A DNA stretch of 28,752 nucleotides from Verrucomicrobiota bacterium. Lineage in GTDB: Bacteria > Verrucomicrobiota > Verrucomicrobiia > Limisphaerales > UBA1096. The notes under the pieces were generated by a model that was given only the letters and a program-made list of their open reading frames with translations, was not told the origin of the DNA and made no database searches. The DNA is taken from positions 1 to 28,752 of the forward strand of contig QOAX01000172.1 in the NCBI GenBank assembly GCA_003972865.1, read 5' to 3'. The translations under genes and the position numbers were made by a program. This document shows, in pieces, positions 15,555 to 23,091 of this stretch (its first letter is position 1; each line of letters opens with the position of its first letter).

Positions 15555-16871
15555 TCAGTGAAGTTGGTGCTCCGCCTCGAGCCGGTCCCACACCAGCGCG
15601 TCGAGTTCCTCCCGCACGGCATCGTGCCGGATGCGCTCGATGATCTCGCCGGCGAATCCGTGCATCAGCATTCGCCGCGCAGTGGGGGCGTCGAGCCCGC
15701 GGGTACGCAGATAAAAAATCGAGTCGTCGTCCATCGCGCCAATTGTTGCGCCGTGGGTGCACTTCACATCGTCGGCATAAATCTCGAGTTGTGGCTTGGT
15801 GTTGGCCGTGGCGTCGTCGCAGAGCAGCAGGTTTTTGTTGGTTTGCTTGGCGTCGGTTTTTTGAGCGCCCGGCTGCACGAGGATGCGCCCGTGAAAGACG
15901 CCCCGCGACTGGTCATCGAGGATGCCGTTGAAATATTCGTGGCTGTCACAGCGCGGCGCGGCGTGTTCGACAATCATGTGATGATCGGCCAACTGCTGGC
16001 CGCGCAGCATGTACAACCCGTTCAGCACACACTCGATGCCCGGCTGGGCCAGGCGCAGGCGTAGGTTGTTGCGCGACAGGCGCGCGCCAAGCGCAACCGA
16101 GTGGAACACGTACCGCGCATCGCGGCCTAGCTCCGAGTGCAGCGACGCCAGGTGAAACGCCCTCTTCGAGAGGTCCTGAAATTTGATGTGCTCGATATTC
16201 GCGCCGTCGCCGATACGTGACTCGGTGACGACGTTGGTCACGGTCGCCGCTTTGCCAAGCGACAAGTGCGACTCGATGATGGTGCCATGTGCATTGGCCC
16301 CGGCGTCGATCCAGTTGCGGATGTGTGCCGCTTCGCCGTCCTCGCCCGCCGTGGTAACGAACAATAGATGAACCGGCTTGGCCAAGCGCTGGCCGTCGCC
16401 AATCTGAATCAGCGCGCCGTCGGTGAAAAACGCATCGTTGAGCGCGACGAACGGGTTGTCATCGCCACCGGAAAGCGAACCGACTTCGCGCTCCAAACCG
16501 GCCAAGCTGCTGGCCAGGTGGGTGACCGTGACTCCGCTTGGCTGGTTGCCGATCTGTGACAAGTCGGCGTTGAAATGGCCATCCACGAACACCAGTCGAT
16601 CAGCGTCCAGTTGGTCAAATGTCTTGCTGGTAAGTTGCTCTTGACCAATCGCTTGGCCAAGTGGAACCAACACCAGGTGAAACGGCAGCTCGGCGACCGG
16701 CTTGACGTTGGTGAATCGCCAATCCTCGTCGCGAACCGTCGGATAGCCTGACTCGGAAAACCGGGCCAAGCCGGCCTTTCGCAGCGGCATTAACTCCACA
16801 CCGTTTTGCTCAAGCTGGGCAAACGCTTCGACCGGCGTGGTGGCCGGGTCTGTGGTGGCAACGGTACTCAT
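15555..16871 (-). CDS. sufD: Fe-S cluster assembly protein SufD
   Basis: 438 residues. It shows the right-handed beta-helix typical of SufB/SufD (HIRNWIDAGANAHGTIIESHLSLG, NVVTESRIGDGANIEHIKFQ, LYMLRGQQLADHHMIVEHAAPRCDSHEYFNGIL) and the C-terminal signature ADDVKCTHGATIGAMDDDSIFYLRTRGL, whose His lies at the SufB-SufD interface where clusters assemble. SufD pairs with SufB and SufC as the SufBC2D scaffold and is needed for iron acquisition. The start ATG overlaps the sufC stop by 4 bases (ATGA). Two palindrome copies lie in the gene (16377-16386 encoding RLAKP, 16652-16661 encoding PLGQ), both in weakly conserved segments. Confidence 0.94.
   Translation of the reverse strand: MSTVATTDPATTPVEAFAQLEQNGVELMPLRKAGLARFSESGYPTVRDEDWRFTNVKPVAELPFHLVLVPLGQAIGQEQLTSKTFDQLDADRLVFVDGHFNADLSQIGNQPSGVTVTHLASSLAGLEREVGSLSGGDDNPFVALNDAFFTDGALIQIGDGQRLAKPVHLLFVTTAGEDGEAAHIRNWIDAGANAHGTIIESHLSLGKAATVTNVVTESRIGDGANIEHIKFQDLSKRAFHLASLHSELGRDARYVFHSVALGARLSRNNLRLRLAQPGIECVLNGLYMLRGQQLADHHMIVEHAAPRCDSHEYFNGILDDQSRGVFHGRILVQPGAQKTDAKQTNKNLLLCDDATANTKPQLEIYADDVKCTHGATIGAMDDDSIFYLRTRGLDAPTARRMLMHGFAGEIIERIRHDAVREELDALVWDRLEAEHQLH
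16377..16386. repeat. Iterated palindrome CTTGGCCAAG inside sufD (first copy)
   Basis: Exact copy read as LAK on the coding strand, within GQRLAKPVHLLF. Flanked on the right by CGCT, so it extends to a 12-base match of the unit. Confidence 0.85.
16652..16661. repeat. Iterated palindrome CTTGGCCAAG inside sufD (second copy)
   Basis: Exact copy read in another phase as Leu-Gly-Gln within VPLGQAIGQEQ. Confidence 0.85.
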
Positions 16872-17617
16872 GCGGCTTCCTTGACCAGCCAGTCGTAGCC
16901 CTTCTCCTCCAACTCGAGCGCCAGCGACTTGTCGCCGGACTTGATAATGCGGCCGTCGTGCAGCACGTGCACGAAGTCCGGCACGATGTAGTCGAGCAGC
17001 CGCTGGTAATGCGTGATGATCAACTGCGCGTTGTCGGGACGCTTGAGGCGGTTGACGCCGTCGGCGACGATGCGTAGCGCGTCGATGTCGAGGCCGGAGT
17101 CAGTCTCGTCGAGTACGGCCAGCTTCGGATTCAGCATCGCCATCTGTAAAATTTCGTTGCGCTTTTTTTCGCCGCCGGAGAAACCGGCGTTGACTGGGCG
17201 CTTGAGGAAGTCCTCGTTCAGGCCGAGCTCCTTCATCTTCGCTTTCACGGCCTTTAGAAAGTTCATCGCGTCGAGTTCCTCCTCGCCGCGGTGCTTGCGA
17301 ACCTCGTTGACGGCCGAGCGCAAAAAGTACGCGCTGTTCACGCCGGGGATTTCCACCGGGTATTGGAACGCGAGAAAGACTCCCTCGCGGGCGCGCTCCT
17401 CCGGCGCGAGGTCGAGCAGGTCGTTGCCGTTGTAGAGTACCTCGCCGCTGGTGACGTCGAAGCCCTCGCGCCCGGCGAGTACCGAGGCGAGTGTGCTTTT
17501 GCCGCTGCCGTTCGGGCCCATGAGGGCGTGCACCTCGCCGGCGTTCACCGAGAGATCGATTCCTTTCAGGATCGGCTTGTCTTCGATCCCAGCCTGTAGA
17601 TTACGTATTTCGAGCAT
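16868..17617 (-). CDS. sufC: Fe-S assembly ATPase SufC (ABC-type)
   Basis: 249 residues, the family's length. Walker A GPNGSGKST is at 34-42, the ABC signature FSGGEKKRNEIL at 146-157 (SufC-type, with EKKR in place of the usual GQxQR), and Walker B LAVLDETDSGLD at 166-177. SufC is a soluble ABC ATPase that drives conformational change in SufB and SufD during cluster assembly. The ATG lies 18 bases after the sufB stop without a Shine-Dalgarno sequence; the stop overlaps sufD by 4 bases. Confidence 0.96.
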   Translation of the reverse strand: MLEIRNLQAGIEDKPILKGIDLSVNAGEVHALMGPNGSGKSTLASVLAGREGFDVTSGEVLYNGNDLLDLAPEERAREGVFLAFQYPVEIPGVNSAYFLRSAVNEVRKHRGEEELDAMNFLKAVKAKMKELGLNEDFLKRPVNAGFSGGEKKRNEILQMAMLNPKLAVLDETDSGLDIDALRIVADGVNRLKRPDNAQLIITHYQRLLDYIVPDFVHVLHDGRIIKSGDKSLALELEEKGYDWLVKEAA

Positions 17618-17635
17618 TGAGTTGTTTAAAAATGT

Positions 17636-19081
17636 TTAGCCGACGCTGCCTTCGAGGCTGACGTCGAGGAGTTTTTGGGCCTCCACGGCAAACTCCATCG
17701 GCAACTCGCGAAAGACCTCCTTGCAGAAACCGTTGACGATCATGTTGACGGCGTCCTGCGTCTCGAGGCCGCGCTGGTTGCAGTAAAAGATTTGATCCTC
17801 GCCGATCTTCGAGGTGGTCGCCTCGTGTTCGATGTTTGCGGAGGGGTTTTTCACCTCGATGTAAGGGAAGGTGTGGGCGCCGCATCGGTCGCCGATGAGC
17901 AGCGAGTCGCACTGCGAAAAGTTGCGGGCGTTGGCCGCCTTTTTGCCGACCTGCACCAGGCCGCGGTAGCTGTTCTGCCCCCGGCCGGCGGAGATGCCTT
18001 TGGACACGATCGTGCTGCGGGTGTTTTTGCCGAGGTGCACCATCTTCGTGCCGGTGTCGGCCTGCTGCATGTTGTTGGTCAGCGCGACGGAGTAGAACTC
18101 GCCGATCGAGTTGTCGCCTTTCAGAATGACGCTGGGATATTTCCACGTAATCGCCGAGCCGGTTTCAACCTGCGTCCACGAAATCTTCGCGTTGGTTTTA
18201 CAGATGCCGCGCTTGGTCACAAAATTGTAAATACCGCCTCGCCCCTCCTCATCGCCGGGATACCAGTTTTGCACGGTCGAGTACTTGATCTCGGCGTTGT
18301 CGAGCGCGATCAACTCCACAACGGCGGCATGCAACTGGTTTTCGTCGCGCATTGGTGCCGTGCAGCCCTCGAGGTAGCTCACATGGCTGCCCTCCTCAGC
18401 GATGATGAGGGTGCGCTCGAACTGCCCGGTGTTGGCGGCATTGATGCGGAAGTATGTGCTCAACTCCATCGGGCAGCGTGTGCCCTTGGGGATGTAAACA
18501 AACGAGCCGTCGCTAAAGACGGCAGAATTGAGCGTGGCATAAAAGTTGTCTGTGTACGGCACCACGGTGCCCAGATATTTCCGGACAAGCTCGGGGTGTT
18601 CCTGCACCGCCTCGGAGATGGAGCAGAAGATCACCCCCGCCTTGGCTAGGTCCTCCTTGAACGTCGTGCCGATCGACTCGCTGTCGAACACCGCGTCCAC
18701 CGCCACGCCGGCCAGCCGCGCCCGCTCGTGCAACGGCACGCCGAGCTTCTCGTAAGTCTCGAGCAACTTGGGATCCACCTCGTCGAGACTCTTCGGGCCG
18801 TCGCCTTTTTTCTTCGGCGCGCTGTAGTAGGAGATGTCCTGGAAATCGATCGGCGGGTACTTCACATGCGGCCAGGTCGGGCACTCCAGTTTCTCCCAGT
18901 GCCGCAACGCTTTAAGCCGCCACTCGAGCATCCACTGCGGCTCCTTCTTCTTGGCGGAGATGAACCGGACAGTCTCCTCACCCAGGCCCGGCTCGAGCGA
19001 CTCGCTCTCAATGTCGGTGACGAAGCCGTACTTGTAGTCGCTTGCGACAAATTCATCGATGGTGTCAGTGTCGGCTCTCAT
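17636..19081 (-). CDS. sufB: Fe-S cluster assembly protein SufB
   Basis: 481 residues from ATG 19081. Signatures include FISAKKKEPQWMLEWRLKA, GVIFCSISEAVQEHPELVRKYLG, SDGSFVYIPKGTRCPMELSTYFRIN, EGSHVSYLEGCTAP and the C-terminal CDSLLIGDRCGAHTFPYIEVKN with the cysteines that accept sulfur and bind the nascent cluster. SufB is the central scaffold of SufBC2D, receiving sulfur from SufE. I chose ATG 19081 because it overlaps the regulator's stop by 4 bases (ATGA) and gives the canonical N-terminus MRADTDTIDEFVASDYKYGF. The frame is open further upstream to 19234, but that part lies inside the regulator gene and has no homology. Confidence 0.96.
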   Translation of the reverse strand: MRADTDTIDEFVASDYKYGFVTDIESESLEPGLGEETVRFISAKKKEPQWMLEWRLKALRHWEKLECPTWPHVKYPPIDFQDISYYSAPKKKGDGPKSLDEVDPKLLETYEKLGVPLHERARLAGVAVDAVFDSESIGTTFKEDLAKAGVIFCSISEAVQEHPELVRKYLGTVVPYTDNFYATLNSAVFSDGSFVYIPKGTRCPMELSTYFRINAANTGQFERTLIIAEEGSHVSYLEGCTAPMRDENQLHAAVVELIALDNAEIKYSTVQNWYPGDEEGRGGIYNFVTKRGICKTNAKISWTQVETGSAITWKYPSVILKGDNSIGEFYSVALTNNMQQADTGTKMVHLGKNTRSTIVSKGISAGRGQNSYRGLVQVGKKAANARNFSQCDSLLIGDRCGAHTFPYIEVKNPSANIEHEATTSKIGEDQIFYCNQRGLETQDAVNMIVNGFCKEVFRELPMEFAVEAQKLLDVSLEGSVG

Positions 19082-19554
19082 GCGATGGCCTCCTTTTGGC
19101 CGCAGTCCGCACACTTGCCGGTGCAGCGGCCGTGCAGTGCGATGTCGATTTTCCTCACCTGAAATTCGCTTGGCACGTCCACCTCCGGCACCTGCGGCGA
19201 GTTCTTCAATTTCACATCGAACACCTTCCCGCAATCATCGCAGCAAAAGTGCGCGTGCTCACTCATGTTGGAGCAGAACAGCGTCGCGCCACGGTCCACG
19301 TTCACATGCCGCACGACGCCGCACTTCACAAGGGCGTCGAGGCTGTTGTACACCGTGGCCATGGAAATTTCCGGTTTCGACTGCTTGGCCCGCATGAACA
19401 CCTCCTCGGCAGAGGGATGATCGCGTTGGCCAAGCAGCACCTCGTAAACGTGTTGCCGCTGGGAAGTGGCCCTCAAGCCATTCTCGGCAAGTCGTTTATT
19501 GAGGGATTTGCCGGACGCAGAAAAGTAATCCTTCGACAGATTTTTTTTTCTCAT
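19078..19554 (-). CDS. Fur/PerR-family metal-dependent transcriptional regulator heading the suf operon
   Basis: 158 residues from ATG 19554. The winged-helix domain covers about 15-95 (LRATSQRQHVYEVLL, HPSAEEVF, ISMATVYNSLDALVKCGVV, the last being the DNA-recognition helix). The dimerisation domain has two structural-zinc CxxC pairs, C105/C108 (CCDDCG) and C148/C151 (CTGKCADCG). The HxH of SEHAHFCC fits a regulatory metal site. PerR, Fur and Zur cannot be separated from sequence alone; a PerR-like operator upstream and the suf genes downstream favour iron- or peroxide-responsive control with autoregulation. Met at 19581 (MLNASHTSSMRKKN) and 19641 are alternative starts. The gene overlaps sufB by 4 bases. 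Confidence 0.88.
   Translation of the reverse strand: MRKKNLSKDYFSASGKSLNKRLAENGLRATSQRQHVYEVLLGQRDHPSAEEVFMRAKQSKPEISMATVYNSLDALVKCGVVRHVNVDRGATLFCSNMSEHAHFCCDDCGKVFDVKLKNSPQVPEVDVPSEFQVRKIDIALHGRCTGKCADCGQKEAIA
19426..19433. repeat. Core palindrome TTGGCCAA inside the fur-like gene
   Basis: Core copy encoding Leu-Gly-Gln in VLLGQRDHPSAEE, between two winged-helix elements. The flanks are G and G, so only the 8-base core is symmetric. Confidence 0.8.
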
Positions 19555-19596
19555 CGAGGATGTATGCGAAGCATTCAACATGCCCGGAAACTGCCA

Positions 19597-19604
19597 TTGG
19601 CCAA
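19597..19604. repeat. Iterated palindrome TTGGCCAA in the suf promoter region
   Basis: Core palindrome followed by GCGC on the plus strand. It falls between the -35-like TTGACA (minus strand, 19616-19611) and the regulator start, inside the expected promoter spacer. Confidence 0.85.
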
Positions 19605-19610
19605 GCGCTG

Positions 19611-19616
19611 TGTCAA
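19611..19616 (-). promoter_or_regulatory. Putative -35 element (TTGACA) of the fur-suf operon
   Basis: A consensus -35 hexamer on the minus strand, 3 bases downstream of the PerR/Fur-like box. The -10 expected 17 bases on is poor (CAGTTT at 19593-19588), so only part of a sigma-70-type promoter is visible. Confidence 0.4.
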
Positions 19617-19619
19617 TAC

Positions 19620-19634
19620 TTGGAATAATTCTAA
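19620..19634 (-). promoter_or_regulatory. PerR/Fur-type operator (7-1-7 inverted repeat)
   Basis: Plus-strand reading TTGGAAT-A-ATTCTAA: arms match at 6 of 7 positions. Compared with the Bacillus PerR box (TTATAAT-N-ATTATAA) 11 of 14 defined bases agree. It sits next to the -35-like hexamer upstream of the fur-like gene, in an AT-rich patch of otherwise GC-rich DNA. It is well placed for metal- or peroxide-dependent autoregulation of the whole suf operon. Confidence 0.6.
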
Positions 19635-19646
19635 TTCGCAATACCC

Positions 19647-19660
19647 CGCTTGGCCAAGCG
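19647..19660. repeat. 14-base palindrome CGCTTGGCCAAGCG between cysQ and the suf promoter
   Basis: Exact 14-base copy, 10 bases downstream of the cysQ stop and 12 bases upstream of the operator. With 19597-19604 it brackets the operator and the -35-like element. Confidence 0.9.
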
Positions 19661-19670
19661 GAATGTAGCG

Positions 19671-20453
19671 TTACTCACTTGGCAGCAATGACTTCCAGTC
19701 AATGGCGGGGTGGCCGGTGGCGATGATGGAAGGGTTTCGGAGGTCTTCGCGACCGTAAGCCAGGCGGTAGCCGTCAAGCGTCCAGACGGCTCCGCCGGCT
19801 TCCTCGAGGATGCATTGGGCCGCGCCGGTGTCCCATTCCATCGTCGGGACGAAGCGCGGGTAAAGATCGGCCGCACCCTCGGCTACGAGGCAGAATTTCA
19901 GCGAACTGCCCATGCTCACCAGCTCGGCGTCCGGGAGTTTCTCGAGCATGGCGACGACCTTTGGCCCGGCGTGATCGCGGCTGGCCACGATGCGCAGCTT
20001 GGTCTTGTCGGCTTCCAAGACTTGGATCGCCATCGGCTCCGCTTGGCCAAGCCGCTTGAAAGCCCCGGTGCCGCGAGCCGCGAAATATTCCAAGTCGGAC
20101 GCCGGTGCCAAAACCACGCCAAGCGTTGGTTCGCCGTTTTCGATCAGAGCGATGTTCACGGTGAACTGACCTGTTTTCTTGATGAACTCCTTGGTGCCAT
20201 CGAGCGGATCGACGAGCCAAAAGCGTTTCCAGCCCAGACGTTCTTCGGTCGGGATGCCTTCCGACTCCTCGGACAAAACCGGGATGTCTGGCGTGAGTTG
20301 CGCCAGCCTCGTGGCAATGCACTCGTGCGCCGCGCGGTCCGCCTGCGTGAGGGGCGAACCGTCCTCCTTCGTCTCGACCTCAGCCGGGCCGTCGTAGGTT
20401 TTCATGATCGCCTCACCGGCCTCGGCGGCGATCCGTCGGATGTCTTCAATCAT
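19671..20453 (-). CDS. cysQ: 3'(2'),5'-bisphosphate nucleotidase CysQ (inositol monophosphatase superfamily)
   Basis: 260 residues. Metal-site motifs of the superfamily are present: LSEES (60-64), WLVDPLDGTKEFI (79-91, with the DPxDGT core at 82-87 and the CysQ-specific KEFI) and TMEWDTGAAQ (204-213). The enzyme hydrolyses PAP to AMP, relieving inhibition of sulfate assimilation; a broader inositol-phosphatase activity cannot be excluded. The start ATG 20453 gives MIEDIRRIAAEAGEAIM; an in-frame TTG at 20459 is less likely. It lies about 9 bases after the hrpB stop and is probably co-transcribed with hrpB and ribBA. A palindrome at 20042-20051 encodes RLGQ (134-137) in a variable loop. Confidence 0.9.
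   Translation of the reverse strand: MIEDIRRIAAEAGEAIMKTYDGPAEVETKEDGSPLTQADRAAHECIATRLAQLTPDIPVLSEESEGIPTEERLGWKRFWLVDPLDGTKEFIKKTGQFTVNIALIENGEPTLGVVLAPASDLEYFAARGTGAFKRLGQAEPMAIQVLEADKTKLRIVASRDHAGPKVVAMLEKLPDAELVSMGSSLKFCLVAEGAADLYPRFVPTMEWDTGAAQCILEEAGGAVWTLDGYRLAYGREDLRNPSIIATGHPAIDWKSLLPSE
20042..20051. repeat. Iterated palindrome CTTGGCCAAG inside cysQ
   Basis: Exact copy encoding Leu-Gly-Gln within AFKRLGQAEPMAIQ. The region after the catalytic DPLDGT motif is variable in this family. Confidence 0.85.
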
Positions 20454-20462
20454 TATCAATCA

Positions 20463-23051
20463 TCATACCCAGCCCACGCCGGGGAACCTGGCCAGGAGGT
20501 CTTTTCGGATTCTCGGGTATTCGCGTTGCTTGAATGTCGGCCAGTCTTCACAGAAATCGATCTTCTTGTTTTTCGGGTTCAACAGCTTGAACCGCACGAT
20601 GTGTTCGCCATCGCAAATGCGCGGGTGCTCGGCCAAGCGGAAGCAGTCGTGCAGCTTCACGTGCAGTTCCACAGGCAGCGGGTTGCCGTGTTTGTCCGCC
20701 GGCACGTCGGGGTACTGCAGCCGCTTGGGCTTGTCGTCCGGCCAGGCGATCGTTTGCGGCGCGAACTCGTCGAGCCACTCCCACTGCTCGCTCGGCATGT
20801 GTTTGCGAAACGCCGGTTTGACGTCGGCGGCGATCGTCTCCTTGGCCAGGGTCATGCCCGCAAACGCGGTGGAGAGGCAATTCAAAATCGCTGTTTCGTC
20901 GAAAGGCGGAAACTCCAAATCCGGCCGAGCGGCGCACAGCCAGTTGAGCCGCTTGATGAGCTGCCGGATCGAGTGATCGAACGACTTCGGCGTGAACCAC
21001 TCGGCAAGACAGGCCTTGGCCAGCGCTTCACCGGCGGCTTGCGGATCGGCCTCCTTCGCCCGTGTTCGACCCAGCTCGAGATCCCGAAAACGCGTTATTT
21101 CAAAGGCCTCGACGCGTTTCGGGCCGGGATCAAACTCGCACTCTGGCCGAGTGGTCAGTTCGTCCGGAAACAGCTCGCGCACCCAATCGAGTTCGATGGC
21201 GGAGGCCAAGCTGAGCAGTGTCTGCTCGCGGTTACCCCGGGCGGAGATTTGCCGGATCTCACCGACGACGAGCAGCGGAGATTTCTGCACGACACTTTCG
21301 CGGACCAGTGTGCCGCTGCGGCCTCCGGTCAGGCTGCAAAGCAGTGTGCCGCTGTCGCGCCGCACACAGAGTTGGTCGGCAAACGCGGCGAGGATGCAGC
21401 GGCGCAGGGCGGCGGACTTTGACCGGTCGGTCGCCGCTTGCGCATCGGTCGACCCGGCCAAGTGGAGGATTTGGCGTAACGCCGACTCAACCTCGCGGCA
21501 CGCCCCGGCGTGGATGCCGTGTGCGCGGCAGGCATCGATGTTGTAGCGGCGTGCCGAGGCGAACTGCCAAGCGCGCATCAGCACCTCGAAGTCGGAGTCG
21601 GCGCCGTCGCGGAACGGCTCCTGGGCGGCCTGCACATTTTTGTCGTCTCGAGCGGAGCGGATGAGAATATCGCGCCCGCCCATAAACGCCGCGCACAACG
21701 CCGCCTCGTTGATGCAATCGTGGCGACTAGCCTCGACGATCATCCGGGCCAGGCGCGGGTGCATTGGCAGACGGAGCATCGCGCGGCCAACGTCGGTCAA
21801 GCCACCGGCGTTGCCGTTGGCCAAGCGCTTGGCCAAGGCACCGAGCGAGTGCAGCAGCGACTCGGCCTTGGCCACGGCGTTGGTGTCCGGCTTGTCGAGC
21901 CAGTCGAACTGGGTGGCCTCGTCGATGCCTGCGGCGTGCAGCATCAGCACCGATTCCGACAAGTCGGTGCGGTGGATTTCCGGTGTGTTGTGTTCGGGGC
22001 GATTGAGGTGGCCGCTCTCGGTCCAAAGCCGGTGGCACGTTCCCGGCGCGGTGCGGCCGGCCCGGCCGGCGCGTTGGTCGGCGGAGGCGCGGCTGATCTC
22101 CTCAATTAACAGCGTGCCGAAGCCGCGCTCGGCGTCGAAGCGGTCAACACGGGCCAAGCCACTGTCGATGACGTGGCGGATGCCGTCGATGGTTACCGAG
22201 GTCTCGGCGACGTTGGTGGCGACGACGACTTTGCGGCGGTCGCTCCCGGCGAAGGCGCGGTCCTGATCAGCAGGAGGGAGGTCGCCGTGCAGCGGGATCA
22301 GCTCGACCGGCTCGGGCAGGCGGTGGCGGCTAATCGAGCTGATTGTGCCGCGAATTTCGCCCATTCCGGGCATAAAAATCAAAATATCGCCGGGGGAGTC
22401 GTTGTGGAGGATTTTCTCGACCGACTCGGCGGCCTGCTCGGTGACGGGGTTGCGGTTGTGGTATTGGCCGAAGCGAATCTCGACCGGGAATGTGCGTCCA
22501 TCGGAGGCGAGCACGCGGCAGGGGTCGTCGTCCGCCTGGCCAAGGTAGCGGGCGATCGGGCCGGTTTGAATGGTCGCCGACATGACGATGATTTTAAGGT
22601 CAGTGCGCTCGATGCATTGCAGTTTTTTGACGAGGCCAAGCGCGAGGTCGCTCATCAGGTTGCGTTCGTGAAACTCGTCGAACAGCACCGCGCCGATGTT
22701 GGCTAGGTGCGGGTCATCCTGCAGCCGGCGCAGCAGCACGCCTTCCGTGATGAATTCGATTTTGGTTTCGGGGCCGGTGTGGTTTTCGAAGCGAACCTGA
22801 TAGCCGACTTCGCCACCGAGCTTGGCCGAGCGTTCCCACGCGACGCGGCGCGCGAGTGAGCGGGCGGCGACGCGGCGCGGTTGCATCACGACAACTTTGC
22901 CGCCGCCGCAGAGGACGTCGTCGAGGATCATCTGCGGGACTTGGGTGGACTTGCCGGAGCCGGTCGGCGCGGTGAGCACGAGGCGGTTTTGCACGGCGAG
23001 TGTGTCGGCGATCTCGCTGTGGATGTCCCAAATGGGGAGCGACTCGTTCAT
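20463..23051 (-). CDS. hrpB: DEAH-box ATP-dependent helicase HrpB-like
   Basis: 862 residues. Motif I is APTGSGKST (28-36), Ia QPRRVAARSLARRV (58-70), II DEFHER (125-130, the HrpB variant of DEAH), III SAT (158-160), V VVVATNVAETSVTIDG (276-290) and VI QRAGRAGR (326-333). An HA2/ratchet domain follows (about 390-480), then a long C-terminal region as in HrpB. In vivo substrates of bacterial HrpB are poorly known; RNA is presumed. An unusual stretch LAKRLANGNAGG (406-417) in the HA2 region is encoded by a doubled palindrome (21817-21837). The ribBA stop is 40 bases upstream and cysQ follows within 10 bases. Confidence 0.93.
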   Translation of the reverse strand: MNESLPIWDIHSEIADTLAVQNRLVLTAPTGSGKSTQVPQMILDDVLCGGGKVVVMQPRRVAARSLARRVAWERSAKLGGEVGYQVRFENHTGPETKIEFITEGVLLRRLQDDPHLANIGAVLFDEFHERNLMSDLALGLVKKLQCIERTDLKIIVMSATIQTGPIARYLGQADDDPCRVLASDGRTFPVEIRFGQYHNRNPVTEQAAESVEKILHNDSPGDILIFMPGMGEIRGTISSISRHRLPEPVELIPLHGDLPPADQDRAFAGSDRRKVVVATNVAETSVTIDGIRHVIDSGLARVDRFDAERGFGTLLIEEISRASADQRAGRAGRTAPGTCHRLWTESGHLNRPEHNTPEIHRTDLSESVLMLHAAGIDEATQFDWLDKPDTNAVAKAESLLHSLGALAKRLANGNAGGLTDVGRAMLRLPMHPRLARMIVEASRHDCINEAALCAAFMGGRDILIRSARDDKNVQAAQEPFRDGADSDFEVLMRAWQFASARRYNIDACRAHGIHAGACREVESALRQILHLAGSTDAQAATDRSKSAALRRCILAAFADQLCVRRDSGTLLCSLTGGRSGTLVRESVVQKSPLLVVGEIRQISARGNREQTLLSLASAIELDWVRELFPDELTTRPECEFDPGPKRVEAFEITRFRDLELGRTRAKEADPQAAGEALAKACLAEWFTPKSFDHSIRQLIKRLNWLCAARPDLEFPPFDETAILNCLSTAFAGMTLAKETIAADVKPAFRKHMPSEQWEWLDEFAPQTIAWPDDKPKRLQYPDVPADKHGNPLPVELHVKLHDCFRLAEHPRICDGEHIVRFKLLNPKNKKIDFCEDWPTFKQREYPRIRKDLLARFPGVGWV
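21817..21837. repeat. Tandem double palindrome, 12-base period, inside hrpB
   Basis: TTGGCCAAGCGCTTGGCCAA (21817-21836) is a perfect 20-base palindrome made of two cores spaced 12 bases apart. On the coding strand it reads L406-A-K-R-L-A411. It shows that the element can be tandemly arranged within a conserved coding sequence. Confidence 0.92.
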
Positions 23052-23061
23052 GCCGCGTGCG

Positions 23062-23071
23062 CTTGGCCAAG
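23062..23071. repeat. Iterated palindrome CTTGGCCAAG between ribBA and hrpB
   Basis: Exact copy in the 40-base gap between two same-strand genes, followed by a further half-arm CTTGG. It lies about 11 bases upstream of the hrpB start. Confidence 0.9.
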
Positions 23072-23091
23072 CTTGGAAGGGGGGCGGGGCG

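Noticed and set aside
19710..21422. 570-codon plus-strand open frame across cysQ and hrpB
   Set aside because: Antisense to two genes with unmistakable motifs; no domain is recognisable and the composition is Arg/Gly/His rich as in shadow frames.
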